In this document: positions 25,114 through 32,600 of the stretch, piece after piece | Numbering within the stretch: the stretch's first letter is position 1 | Layout of the letters: every line of letters begins with the position of its first letter | Source: Streptomyces sp. NRRL B-24484 | GTDB taxonomy: Bacteria; Actinomycetota; Actinomycetes; Streptomycetales; Streptomycetaceae | Assembly (NCBI RefSeq): GCF_000717715.1 | Contig: NZ_JOAI01000039.1 | Span: forward strand, 16,935 to 80,934 | Direction: 5' to 3' | Length of the DNA: 64,000 bases | Program-made: the position numbers and the translations under genes | The notes under the pieces: generated by a model | Told to the model about the DNA's origin: nothing | Database searches by the model: none | What the model saw: only the letters and a program-made list of their open reading frames with translations

Positions 25114-26718
25114 ATGTCTTCAGCCCACCGCCTGGCCGTGCTCGGCTGCGCCGTCATGGTCGCGTCCTCGGCCGCCGGCTGCGCCTCCGCGACCAAGGCC
25201 GTCACCGGCAAGGACTCGCCGTCCACGATCACCATGGGCACCACCAACGTGACCAGCGTGCTCGACCCGGCCGGTGCCTACGACGCCGGTTCCTGGCTGG
25301 TGCTGAACAACACCTTCCAGTCGCTGCTGAGCTTCCCGCCCGGCGCGACCGTGCCGCAGCCGGAGGCCGCGCAGTCCTGCGGCTTCACCGGCGGTGACGC
25401 GATCACCTACGCGTGCACCCTGCGCAGCGGGCTGAAGTTCTCCAACGGCCACTCGCTGACCAGCGAGGACGTCGTCTTCTCGGTCCAGCGCATGCTGAAG
25501 ATCAACGACCCGAGCGGCCCCGCCTCGCTGCTCTCCACCATCAAGTCGGTGGAGGCCAAGGGCGACGAGAAGGTGGTCTTCCACCTCAAGGCCCCGGACG
25601 CGGTCCTCCCGGCGAAGCTCGCCTCGGCCGCCGGCTCCATCGTCGACCACCAGGTCTTCCCGGCCGACGCGCTGCTCGCCAACGACAAGCTGGTCGGCTC
25701 CGGCCCGTACAAGATCGACTCGGTCGCCACCATCGACGGCGGCGACAACCCCGGCAAGATCACCCTCTCCGCCAACAGCGAGTACAAGGGCGACAACAAG
25801 CCGACCAGCGGCAAGTTCGCGCTGCGCTACTTCAACGCGCCCGGCGAGCTGAAGTCCGCGCTGGAGAAGGGCGAGGTCGACCTCGCCGACAACAGCCTGG
25901 AGCCCTCCGCCGGCGCCAAGATCAAGAGCGACCAGATGGCCGGCCAGGGCGACCTCAAGGTCGCCGAGGGCGAGAGCGCCGAGACCCGCTACCTGGTCCT
26001 CAACACCAAGGACGCCGTCACCGGCAACCCGGCCGTCCGCCAGGCGATCGCCCAGCTGGTCGACCGCAAGGCGCTCTCCCGCACGGTGTACGCCAACACC
26101 GTCCAGCCGCTGTACTCGCTGGTGCCGGCCGGCATCACCGGCCACAACACCTCCTTCGCGGACCGCTACGGCGACCCGAGCGTCGACAAGGCGAAGAAGA
26201 TCCTCTCGAACGCCAAGGTCGCCACGCCGGTCAAGATCACCCTGACCTGGTCGCGCGCCCGGGCCGGCGCCGCCGAGATGGAGCAGATCAAGAAGGACTT
26301 GGAGAACGGCGGCGTCTTCCAGGTCGACATCAAGCAGGAGTCCGACTGGAAGAAGTACCAGGCGGGCTGGAAGGCCGGCAGCTACCAGGCGTACACCGTC
26401 GGCTGGACCCCCGACTACGCGGACCCGGACAACTTCGTCAGCCCGATCGTGGTCGACGGCGGCGCCTTCCACAACGGCTGGGACGACCCGCGGATCAGCG
26501 GCAAGCTGGTGCCCGCCAGCATCAAGCTGACCGACCGCTCCGCCGGCGGCGCCTACGGCCAGATCCAGAACATCGTCGCCGAGGGCGTCCCGGTGATCCC
26601 GCTGTTCCAGGCCAAGTCGTTCTACGCCTCGCGCAACGACATCACCGGCGTCGACGGCACCGTCGACACCACCGGGATCTTCCGCTTCTGGGAGATCGGC
26701 CGCAACGGCACCAAGTGA
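25114..26718 (+). CDS. Peptide/nickel-type ABC substrate-binding lipoprotein
   Basis: A 534-residue family 5 (DppA/OppA-type) extracellular binding protein. A lipoprotein signal peptide ends at AAGC with lipidated Cys23. The core shows SNGHSLTSEDVVFSVQRML, LVGSGPYKID and VGWTPDYADPDNFV, all typical of the family. GAGAAGGA precedes ATG 25114. No permease or ATPase gene lies nearby and a strong terminator follows, so it is an orphan receptor. It may serve a transporter elsewhere or act in signalling. The ligand could be an oligopeptide or another small solute. Confidence 0.92.
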   Translation: MSSAHRLAVLGCAVMVASSAAGCASATKAVTGKDSPSTITMGTTNVTSVLDPAGAYDAGSWLVLNNTFQSLLSFPPGATVPQPEAAQSCGFTGGDAITYACTLRSGLKFSNGHSLTSEDVVFSVQRMLKINDPSGPASLLSTIKSVEAKGDEKVVFHLKAPDAVLPAKLASAAGSIVDHQVFPADALLANDKLVGSGPYKIDSVATIDGGDNPGKITLSANSEYKGDNKPTSGKFALRYFNAPGELKSALEKGEVDLADNSLEPSAGAKIKSDQMAGQGDLKVAEGESAETRYLVLNTKDAVTGNPAVRQAIAQLVDRKALSRTVYANTVQPLYSLVPAGITGHNTSFADRYGDPSVDKAKKILSNAKVATPVKITLTWSRARAGAAEMEQIKKDLENGGVFQVDIKQESDWKKYQAGWKAGSYQAYTVGWTPDYADPDNFVSPIVVDGGAFHNGWDDPRISGKLVPASIKLTDRSAGGAYGQIQNIVAEGVPVIPLFQAKSFYASRNDITGVDGTVDTTGIFRFWEIGRNGTK

Positions 26719-26720
26719 CC

Positions 26721-26772
26721 GTACGGCGACGGCCCGCCCCTCCGCAGCGGAGGAGGCGGGCCGTCGCCGTAC
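26721..26772 (+). terminator. Bidirectional terminator after the peptide-binding gene
   Basis: A perfect 18-bp stem (26721-26738 with 26755-26772); the loop itself contains a smaller hairpin. It lies between the convergent lipoprotein and response-regulator genes and can serve both. Confidence 0.9.
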
Positions 26773-26782
26773 CCGGGCCGGA

Positions 26783-27454
26783 TCACATCGAGCCGGGGCG
26801 CACCAGACCCGACTCGTACGCGTACACCGCGGCCTGCACCCGGTCGCGCAGCTGCAGCTTCGTCAGCACGTGCCCGACGTGCGTCTTCACCGTCGTCTCG
26901 CTGACGAACAGCTCGGCGGCGATCTCCGCGTTCGACAGGCCACGGGCGACCAGCCGCAGCACCTCCACCTCGCGCTCGGTCAGCGCGCCCAGCGCCTGCG
27001 GCGGCGCCTCCTCGCCGGAGGGCAGCTTGGTGGCGTACATGTCCAGCAGCCGCCGGGTCACCGACGGCGCCAGCATCGCCGCACCGTCCGCCACCACCCG
27101 GATCGCCTGCACCAGCTCCTCGGCCGGCACGTCCTTCAGCAGGAAGCCGCTGGCCCCCGCCCGGAGCGCCTCGACCACGTACTCGTCCAGGTCGAAGGTG
27201 GTCAGCACCAGCACCTTCGCCGGGCCGTCCCGACCCGGGCCGGAGATCCGCCGGGTCGCCTCCACCCCGTCCATCCGCGGCATCCGGATGTCCATCAGGA
27301 CCACGTCCGGCTGCAGCGCCCGGACCTGCTCCAGCGCCTGCTGGCCGTCCCCGGCCTCCCCGACCACCACCAGGTCGGACTCGGCCTCCAGGATCATCCG
27401 GAAGCCGGTGCGCAGCAGTGGCTGGTCGTCGACCAGCAGCACTCGGATCGTCAC
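26783..27454 (-). CDS. NarL/LuxR-family response regulator (orphan)
   Basis: A 223-residue two-component response regulator. The receiver domain (about 1-120) holds the acidic pair D9/D10, phosphoacceptor D55 (VVLMDIRMP) and the conserved Lys in GFLLKD. The C-terminal LuxR-type DNA-binding domain (about 155-215) reads LTEREVEVLRLVARGLSNAE. No histidine kinase is adjacent, so its partner is unknown. GTG 27454 directly abuts the stop of the RecB-type gene, with the ribosome binding site AAGGAG inside that gene's end, so the two are one transcription unit. Confidence 0.93.
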   Translation of the reverse strand: MTIRVLLVDDQPLLRTGFRMILEAESDLVVVGEAGDGQQALEQVRALQPDVVLMDIRMPRMDGVEATRRISGPGRDGPAKVLVLTTFDLDEYVVEALRAGASGFLLKDVPAEELVQAIRVVADGAAMLAPSVTRRLLDMYATKLPSGEEAPPQALGALTEREVEVLRLVARGLSNAEIAAELFVSETTVKTHVGHVLTKLQLRDRVQAAVYAYESGLVRPGSM

Positions 27455-28363
27455 CTACGACTCCTTGCTCACCATGAGATCCCCCGTGGGATCGTCGTCG
27501 GTCGTTCTCTGCGCCGGCACCGGCACCGGCAGCGGGTACGGCGGGGGAGTGCCCCCGAACTCCGGGCACCGGGCCTTGTGGTCGCACCAGTCGCACAGCC
27601 GGTTGCGGGTGGCCGGGAACTCGCCCGTCTCCACCGCCCGCGAGATCGTCTCCCACAGCGCCCGGAGCTTGCGCTCCACCGCCAGCAGGTCCGCCTCGTC
27701 CGGGTCGTACGTGACCACGTCCCCGCCGCCGCCCAGGTACACCAGCTGCAGCCGCCGGGGGACGACGCCCTTCCAGCGCCACACCACCAGGGCGTAGAAC
27801 TTCATCTGGAACATCGCCTTGCCCTCGAAGTCCCGCGAGGGCGCCCGGCCGGTCTTGTAGTCGACCAGCCGCACCTCGCCGGTCGGCGCGACGTCCACCC
27901 GGTCGATGTAGCCGCGCAGCAGCACGCCCGGCTCCAGCGGGGTCTCCACGTACAGCTCGCGCTCCACCGGGTGCAGCCGGGTCGGGTCCTCCAGGCCGAA
28001 CCAGCGGTCCACCAGCTTCTCCGCGTCGCCCAGCCAGCCCGCCAGCGCCGAGCCGTCCTCGTCGCCCGGGAACAGCTGCGCCAGCTCCGGCCGCTCGCCC
28101 AGCAGCCGCTCCCACTGCGGGCGCAGCAGCGAGCGCGCCAGCTCCGCCGTCCGGTCGCCCGGCGGGTGGTCGAACAGCCGCTCCAGCACCGCGTGCACCA
28201 CCGTGCCGCGGGTCGCGGCCGCGCTCGGCGGCTCCGGCAGCCGGTCGATCACCCGCAGCCGGTACAGCAGCGGGCAGGTCATGAAGTCGCCGGCGCGCGA
28301 CGGCGACAGCCCCGTCGGTGCGGCGGCCGGCCGGGCCGGCGGCTCGGTGTCGGTCTGGTGCAT
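27455..28363 (-). CDS. RecB-family PD-(D/E)XK exonuclease with iron-sulfur cluster
   Basis: A 302-residue nuclease of the RecB/Cas4-like PD-(D/E)XK group. Visible motifs are RGTVVHAVLE, LRGYIDRVD and LVDYKTG, the active-site His, Asp and DxK residues. Four Cys, C30 (MTCPLLYR) and C257, C260, C266 (LCDWCDHKARC), fit the [4Fe-4S]-stabilised fold of AddB and Cas4. No CRISPR array or other cas gene is present. A role in DNA end processing or repair is likely. It is co-transcribed with the downstream response regulator, an arrangement whose meaning is unclear. Confidence 0.9.
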   Translation of the reverse strand: MHQTDTEPPARPAAAPTGLSPSRAGDFMTCPLLYRLRVIDRLPEPPSAAATRGTVVHAVLERLFDHPPGDRTAELARSLLRPQWERLLGERPELAQLFPGDEDGSALAGWLGDAEKLVDRWFGLEDPTRLHPVERELYVETPLEPGVLLRGYIDRVDVAPTGEVRLVDYKTGRAPSRDFEGKAMFQMKFYALVVWRWKGVVPRRLQLVYLGGGGDVVTYDPDEADLLAVERKLRALWETISRAVETGEFPATRNRLCDWCDHKARCPEFGGTPPPYPLPVPVPAQRTTDDDPTGDLMVSKES

Positions 28364-28550
28364 GCCCCCGACCCTATTGCCCTTCGCTCACATCCCGCTG
28401 CCGCCCGGCTGACACCGCACCGCTGGAGGCGCCCCATCCGGGGTATCACCGAGGTACGGGCAGCACCGGACGGGCGCCGCGGGCGCGGCGCGAGGGGCGC
28501 GCGCGGCATCCGGACGGAGATCACGTAGCGTGGGCGCGACGGTGCGGGCC

Positions 28551-28577
28551 GCGGCAGCCGCGGCAGCCGCGGCAGCG
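28551..28577 (+). repeat. Three tandem copies of a 9-bp unit
   Basis: GCGGCAGCC, GCGGCAGCC and GCGGCAGCG follow each other in the leader of the site-2 protease gene. If translation began at the upstream GTG (28530), the repeat would encode a run of Ala; I treat it as untranslated leader. Confidence 0.7.
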
Positions 28578-28616
28578 CGGCGGGCCGGCGGGGACGACGA
28601 GAGCGAAGGGGACGCG

Positions 28617-29816
28617 GTGAGCGACACCAGGGGGCAGCGGACCTCCGACCAGCCGTCGGCGGGCCGGCCCGAGCGGCCGGAACCGCGGGGCGGCATCCTG
28701 ATGGGCCGGCCCTTCGGCGTCCCGGTGTACGTCACGCCCTCCTGGTTCGTCATCGCCGCCCTGATCACCTGGGTCTTCGGCGGCCGCCTCTCCGAGGTGC
28801 TGCCCGAGCTCGGTGCCACCCGCTACCTGGTCTCCTTCTCCTTCGCGGTCGCCTTCTACGCCTCCGTGCTGGTGCACGAACTCGCGCACACCGTGGTCGC
28901 GCTCCGCTACCGGCTCTCGGTGCGGCGCATCCAGCTGCAGTTCTTCGGCGGCGTCTCGGAGATCGAGAAGGAGGCCGAGACACCGGCCCGCGAGTTCTGG
29001 CTGGCCTTCGTCGGCCCGCTGCTCTCGCTCGTCCTCGGCGGCGTCTTCTACGTCGCGCTCACCGCCGTCGACACCGACACCGTGCCCGGCGTCCTGCTCG
29101 CCGGCCTGATGGTCAGCAACCTCGTCGTCGCCGCCTTCAACCTGCTGCCCGGGCTGCCGCTCGACGGCGGCCGGATGCTGCGCGCCGTCGTCTGGGGCAT
29201 CACCGGACGGCCGATGGCCGGCACCGTCGCCGCCGCCTGGGTCGGCCGCGGGCTCGCCCTGCTCGTCCTCTTCGGCCTCCCGTTGTACAGCGCCTCCCGC
29301 GACCCCCAGCAGTCCACCACCGACAGCCTGATCGACGGCGTCCTCGCCGCCGTCCTCGCCGTGATCATCTGGAACGGGGCGAGCGGAGCCGTCCGCAACG
29401 CCCGGCTCCGGGAGGCCCTGCCCCGGCTCGCCCTGCGGGACCTCGCCCGACGCTTCGTCGAGGTCCCCGCCGACACCCCGCTCGGCGAGGCGCTGCGGCG
29501 GGCCCGCGAGGCGCAGGCCGGTGCGATCGTCGTGGTCGACGGCCGGGGCGAGGCCACCGCGCTGGTCACCGAGGCCGCCGTCGGCAAGGTGCCCGAGCAC
29601 CGCCGCCCCTGGGTCGCGGTCGGTGCGCTCGCCCGCGGCATCGAACCCGGCATGCGGCTCGACCTGGACCTCACGGGCGAGCAGCTGCTCACCGCCATGC
29701 GGAGCGTCCCCGCCACCGAGTACCTGGTCGTCCGCCCCGACGGCACCCCGTACGGCGTGCTGGCCCTCGCCGACCTCGAACGCAGACTCGCCCGCGAGGT
29801 CGGCGGCCGGGTGTGA
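28617..29816 (+). CDS. Site-2 protease (M50 metallopeptidase) with CBS domains
   Basis: A 399-residue intramembrane zinc metalloprotease of the SpoIVFB-like S2P branch. Membrane segments span about 37-57, 69-92, 128-150, 155-178, 200-222 and 240-262. The zinc site is VHELAHT (H87, E88, H91), and D183 in LLPGLPLDGGRM is the third ligand. The C-terminal 130 residues resemble a CBS pair (EAQAGAIVVVDGRGEATAL, EYLVVRPDGTPYGVLALAD). Such proteases cut membrane-bound regulators; the substrate is unknown. GTG 28617 follows GAAGGGG by 6 bases. The alternative start 28530 would add 29 Ala-rich residues. Confidence 0.9.
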   Translation: MSDTRGQRTSDQPSAGRPERPEPRGGILMGRPFGVPVYVTPSWFVIAALITWVFGGRLSEVLPELGATRYLVSFSFAVAFYASVLVHELAHTVVALRYRLSVRRIQLQFFGGVSEIEKEAETPAREFWLAFVGPLLSLVLGGVFYVALTAVDTDTVPGVLLAGLMVSNLVVAAFNLLPGLPLDGGRMLRAVVWGITGRPMAGTVAAAWVGRGLALLVLFGLPLYSASRDPQQSTTDSLIDGVLAAVLAVIIWNGASGAVRNARLREALPRLALRDLARRFVEVPADTPLGEALRRAREAQAGAIVVVDGRGEATALVTEAAVGKVPEHRRPWVAVGALARGIEPGMRLDLDLTGEQLLTAMRSVPATEYLVVRPDGTPYGVLALADLERRLAREVGGRV

Positions 29817-29893
29817 GCCACGAGCGGCACGGGGCCTCCTACGGTTCGGGGCCGGCCCGGACAGCGGCGGCGGTCCGCAGGGGGCAAGCCGAT

Positions 29894-30029
29894 AGGGGCG
29901 CGGGGAACTGCGCAAGTCGGATGCCGGTCACCGAATGGATCAGGGCCCGGCCCGAATCGCAGTGACACCCGACCCCGGACTGCGCAGTTCTCCCCGGCCT
30001 TCGGCCGGGAGGTGCCCCCACGCGCCCCT
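29894..30029 (+). repeat. Palindromic intergenic element of the streptomycete type
   Basis: The left end AGGGGCGCGGGGAACTGCGC is matched, in inverted and interrupted form, by TGCGCAGTTC-TCCCC (29981-29995) and CGCGCCCCT (30021-30029). From memory, elements beginning GGGGCGCGGGGAACTGCGC recur many times in streptomycete genomes between genes. It may form a long imperfect hairpin and act as terminator. Confidence 0.6.
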
Positions 30030-30120
30030 GCTGGGTTGGCCTTGACGGCTCCGCACCGGGTGGGGGTCGTTCCTTCACCGGCCGGCACCCCGGCTGGTCG
30101 GGGGAGGTCCGGCGTTCCCT

Positions 30121-30126
30121 TAGGAT
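30121..30126 (+). promoter_or_regulatory. -10 box of trmI
   Basis: TAGGAT lies 7 bases before the ATG at 30134, implying a leaderless mRNA. No clear -35 or ribosome binding site is visible. Confidence 0.4.
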
Positions 30127-30133
30127 TGTCGGC

Positions 30134-31096
30134 ATGTCCGAACCGACCGGTGCCACCCGCCGACGCGGGCCCTTCCAGGTCGGGGACCAGGTCCAGCTGA
30201 CCGACCCCAAGGGCCGCCACTACACGTTCACGCTCCAGGCCGGGAACCAGTTCCACACCCACAAGGGTGCGTTCCCGCACGACGAGCTGATCGGGGCCCC
30301 CGAGGGCACGGTCGTACGCACGACGGGCAACGTCCCGTACCTCGCGCTGCGCCCCCTGCTCCCCGACTACGTCCTGTCCATGCCCCGCGGTGCGGCGGTG
30401 ATCTACCCCAAGGACGCGGGTCAGATCCTGGCGATGGCCGACATCTTCGCCGGCGCCCGCGTCGTCGAGGCCGGCGTCGGCTCCGGCGCGCTCTCCACGT
30501 ACCTGCTGCGCGCGGTCGGCGACACCGGCATGCTCGCCTCGTACGAGCGCCGCGAGGACTTCGCCGAGATCGCCCGCGGCAACGTGGAGCGCTACTTCGG
30601 CGGCCCGCACCCGGCGTGGAAGCTCACCGTCGGCGACCTCCAGGACAACCTGGTCGAGACCGACGTCGACCGCGTCATCCTGGACATGCTCGCCCCCTGG
30701 GAGTGCCTGGACGTCGCCTCCAAGGCGCTCGTCCCCGGCGGCCTCATCTGCTGCTACGTGGCCACCACCACGCAGATGTCGAAGACCGTCGAGGCGCTGC
30801 GCGACCACGGCACCTTCACCGAGCCGCAGGCCTGGGAGACCATGGTCCGCACCTGGCACCTGGAGGGCCTGGCCGTCCGTCCGGACCACCGGATGATCGG
30901 CCACACCGGCTTCCTGCTCACCGCCCGGCGCCTCGCCGACGGCGTCGAGCCGCCGCTGCGCCGCCGCCGTCCGGCCAAGGGCGCCTACGGCGAGGACTAC
31001 GACAACGGCACCCCGGAGCCCTCGCTCGCCGAGCGGGCCGCGGCCCGCCGGGCCTCCCGCGAGTCGGCCGCCGCCGAGGGCGTCGACCTGCCCTGA
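30134..31096 (+). CDS. trmI: tRNA (adenine-58-N1)-methyltransferase TrmI
   Basis: A 320-residue S-adenosylmethionine-dependent enzyme that methylates N1 of A58 in the T-loop of tRNA. The methyltransferase core shows VVEAGVGSGALSTYLLRAVG (SAM-binding motif I) and VILDMLAPWE (motif IV, catalytic region). An N-terminal beta-rich substrate domain (FQVGDQVQLTDPKGRHY) is typical of TrmI, which works as a tetramer. The C-terminal 60 residues are charged and extended. Its place directly upstream of the ferredoxin and ARC genes is conserved in actinobacteria. A large hairpin follows. Confidence 0.96.
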   Translation: MSEPTGATRRRGPFQVGDQVQLTDPKGRHYTFTLQAGNQFHTHKGAFPHDELIGAPEGTVVRTTGNVPYLALRPLLPDYVLSMPRGAAVIYPKDAGQILAMADIFAGARVVEAGVGSGALSTYLLRAVGDTGMLASYERREDFAEIARGNVERYFGGPHPAWKLTVGDLQDNLVETDVDRVILDMLAPWECLDVASKALVPGGLICCYVATTTQMSKTVEALRDHGTFTEPQAWETMVRTWHLEGLAVRPDHRMIGHTGFLLTARRLADGVEPPLRRRRPAKGAYGEDYDNGTPEPSLAERAAARRASRESAAAEGVDLP

Positions 31097-31117
31097 CACC
31101 GTGCCCGACCACCCGCC

Positions 31118-31161
31118 GAGGGGCGGCGCGACGGAGGAGATCCTCCGGCGTGCCGCCCCTC
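31118..31161 (+). terminator. Terminator of trmI
   Basis: GAGGGGCGGC (31118-31127) pairs with GCCGCCCCTC (31152-31161), and GGAGG/CCTCC inside continues the stem. This gives a long hairpin starting 22 bases after the stop codon. Confidence 0.85.
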
Positions 31162-31401
31162 GCGGCGTTCCGCGGCGGCCCCGCCGACGAGCCCGCCGCC
31201 CGGTGTCCCGCAGCGGCCGATCATGTGGCAGGATGCTCGCTCACGACACCCCCTTCTTCGCGCCACGGCGCAGCGACCGGGGGAGAGGTCTGCCCGGCGG
31301 GCGCGGCGAGGTGGGGGGACACCCCTCGCGGGGACGGCGGGCACCCGGGCCCGGGGGAGCCCTGACAGCGAGCACCAGCAGCGGCCGAGGCGGAGCAGAC
31401 C
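31162..31401 (+). other. Leader region of the secreted protein gene
   Basis: About 240 bases after the trmI terminator without a supported gene. Reading frames here look like high-GC shadows. GGCAGGATGCT near 31224 may be a -10 region. The end holds GGAG 6 bases before ATG 31402. Confidence 0.35.
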
Positions 31402-31989
31402 ATGACCACGAGCGGCACGACCACCGGCGGACCGAAGGCACCGGGGCACGCGCGCAGCGGGCTGAAGCACTGGGCACTGGTCGCCGCCGGATGCGGCGCG
31501 GTGGTGGCCGGGGCGCTCGCGGCCGACCCGGCGCAGGGCACCCCCACCCCCGTGCGGTCCACCGCGGAGCCGGTGCCGACGGCCGCCGCACCCGACCCGG
31601 GGAAGGCCGAACTTCCCCTTGACTGCGGGCCGGTCGGCGTGTCCGTGGCACTGCGGGCCAGTGCGACCGTGGACGGAGTGCCGAGCACGGTCGTGGCCGC
31701 CCACTGCGCCGCCGGCAACGGCACCCCGCCGGACGGGGTCTACCTGCTCACCAACGGCCCGGACGGCCGCCCGCAGGTCACCGGGACGCTGCTCGACCCG
31801 GTGAAGGACGGCCTCACCGTCACCGCGCTCACGATCCGCAGCGACGGCGCGATCCGCGGCCACGCCCAGGGCTGGTCCTCCGACGACGTGCCGCGCTGCT
31901 GCCCGGACCGGGCGGTGGACCTCAGCTGGACGCGGCAGGGCGAGAGCTGGGTGCGGGCACAGAGTGCCGTGCCGGCCGGACAGGTCTGA
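31402..31989 (+). CDS. Secreted or membrane-anchored protein, LppP/LprE-like
   Basis: A 195-residue protein of unknown function. A charged N-terminus precedes a hydrophobic segment (about 22-41) that is an anchor or signal peptide; a Pro/Ala-rich tether (45-70) and an extracellular domain with four Cys (75, 102, 166, 167) follow. The C-terminal DVPRCCPDRAVDLSW recalls the Cys-Cys-Pro element of mycobacterial LppP/LprE lipoproteins, but no lipobox is seen. Pairs of Cys suggest disulfides outside the cell. It ends at a shared hairpin facing the ferredoxin gene. Confidence 0.7.
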   Translation: MTTSGTTTGGPKAPGHARSGLKHWALVAAGCGAVVAGALAADPAQGTPTPVRSTAEPVPTAAAPDPGKAELPLDCGPVGVSVALRASATVDGVPSTVVAAHCAAGNGTPPDGVYLLTNGPDGRPQVTGTLLDPVKDGLTVTALTIRSDGAIRGHAQGWSSDDVPRCCPDRAVDLSWTRQGESWVRAQSAVPAGQV

Positions 31990-32035
31990 CCTGGGCCCGC
32001 CGGAGCCGGCGGAGCTGACGGACCGTCCTGCGGGG

Positions 32036-32062
32036 GCCGGGCTGAGCGGGGCTCAGCCCGGC
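32036..32062 (+). terminator. Bidirectional terminator before the ferredoxin gene
   Basis: A perfect 12-bp stem (32036-32047 with 32051-32062) and a GGG loop lie between convergent genes. Confidence 0.85.
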
Positions 32063-32067
32063 CGGGC

Positions 32068-32406
32068 TCACTCGGCGTCGGGGCCGTACACCTCGACCCG
32101 GTCGCGCACCCGGCGCACGTGGATGCAGTCACCGGGGCATTCCTTGGCCGAGTCCACCACGTCCTGAAGCAGGGTCAGCGGGACGGGCACCGTGTCGCCC
32201 GGCTGCTGGCGCAGCTCGTCGTCCTCGTCCTTCACGTAGGCGAGGCCGTCGATGTCCAGCTCGAAGACCTCCGGCGCGTACTGCGCGCAGATGCCGTCGC
32301 CCGTGCACAGATCCTGGTCGATCCAGACTTCGAGCTCTTCGCCGGTCGCCGACATGTCCCCTGCCGTTTCTGTCACGGAACGCCCCGCTTTGCGCGGCAT
32401 TTCCAC
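32068..32406 (-). CDS. Ferredoxin ([3Fe-4S]-type)
   Basis: A small acidic electron carrier of 112 residues if it starts at GTG 32406, which has GGAG 5 bases upstream. Starts at 32376 or 32355 are possible and would keep the domain intact. The cluster ligands are in WIDQDLCTGDGICAQYAPEV (C-x5-C) and ECPGDC, the streptomycete [3Fe-4S] pattern. FELDIDGLAYVKDEDDE is typical of the actinobacterial form. Such ferredoxins often serve cytochromes P450, but none is encoded here. The gene is divergent from arc; this association near the proteasome genes is conserved but unexplained. Confidence 0.9.
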   Translation of the reverse strand: MEMPRKAGRSVTETAGDMSATGEELEVWIDQDLCTGDGICAQYAPEVFELDIDGLAYVKDEDDELRQQPGDTVPVPLTLLQDVVDSAKECPGDCIHVRRVRDRVEVYGPDAE

Positions 32407-32531
32407 TCGCACTCCAGAGCCGACCTTACCCCCGCCCTGCTTTGAACCGTTGAGCGGTGGGCACATCCACTACCAGAGGGGACGCAACGCAAGGGCGAAG
32501 ATCGGACACGCCCGATCCATCTTTCTGATCT

Positions 32532-32564
32532 AGGGGTTTACAGACCCCTGGCTGCAGGTAGGTT
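32532..32564 (+). promoter_or_regulatory. arc/mpa promoter region with inverted repeat
   Basis: AGGGGT-TTACAG-ACCCCT (32532-32549) is a perfect 6-bp-arm inverted repeat and TAGGTT (32559-32564) a likely -10 box. TTTACA inside the repeat could be a -35 at a short 15-base spacing, so a repressor on the repeat would block RNA polymerase. Confidence 0.4.
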
Positions 32565-32600
32565 TGGGTCGTCCAGCTCCCCCAGGAGGAGGTGAGGACC

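Larger units (their letters stand above)
29817..30133 (+). other. Intergenic region upstream of trmI
   Basis: 317 bases without a gene. Most of it is occupied by a dispersed-type palindromic element (29894-30029). The last part carries the trmI -10 box. Confidence 0.6.

Noticed and set aside
27455..28363. Cas4 of a CRISPR system
   Set aside because: The nuclease shares the Cas4-like iron-sulfur fold, but there is no repeat array and no other cas gene; the RecB-like housekeeping family fits better.
28530..28616. Longer N-terminus of the site-2 protease with an Ala run
   Set aside because: The run comes from a tandem 9-bp repeat in the leader; GTG 28617 has a well-spaced GAAGGGG site.
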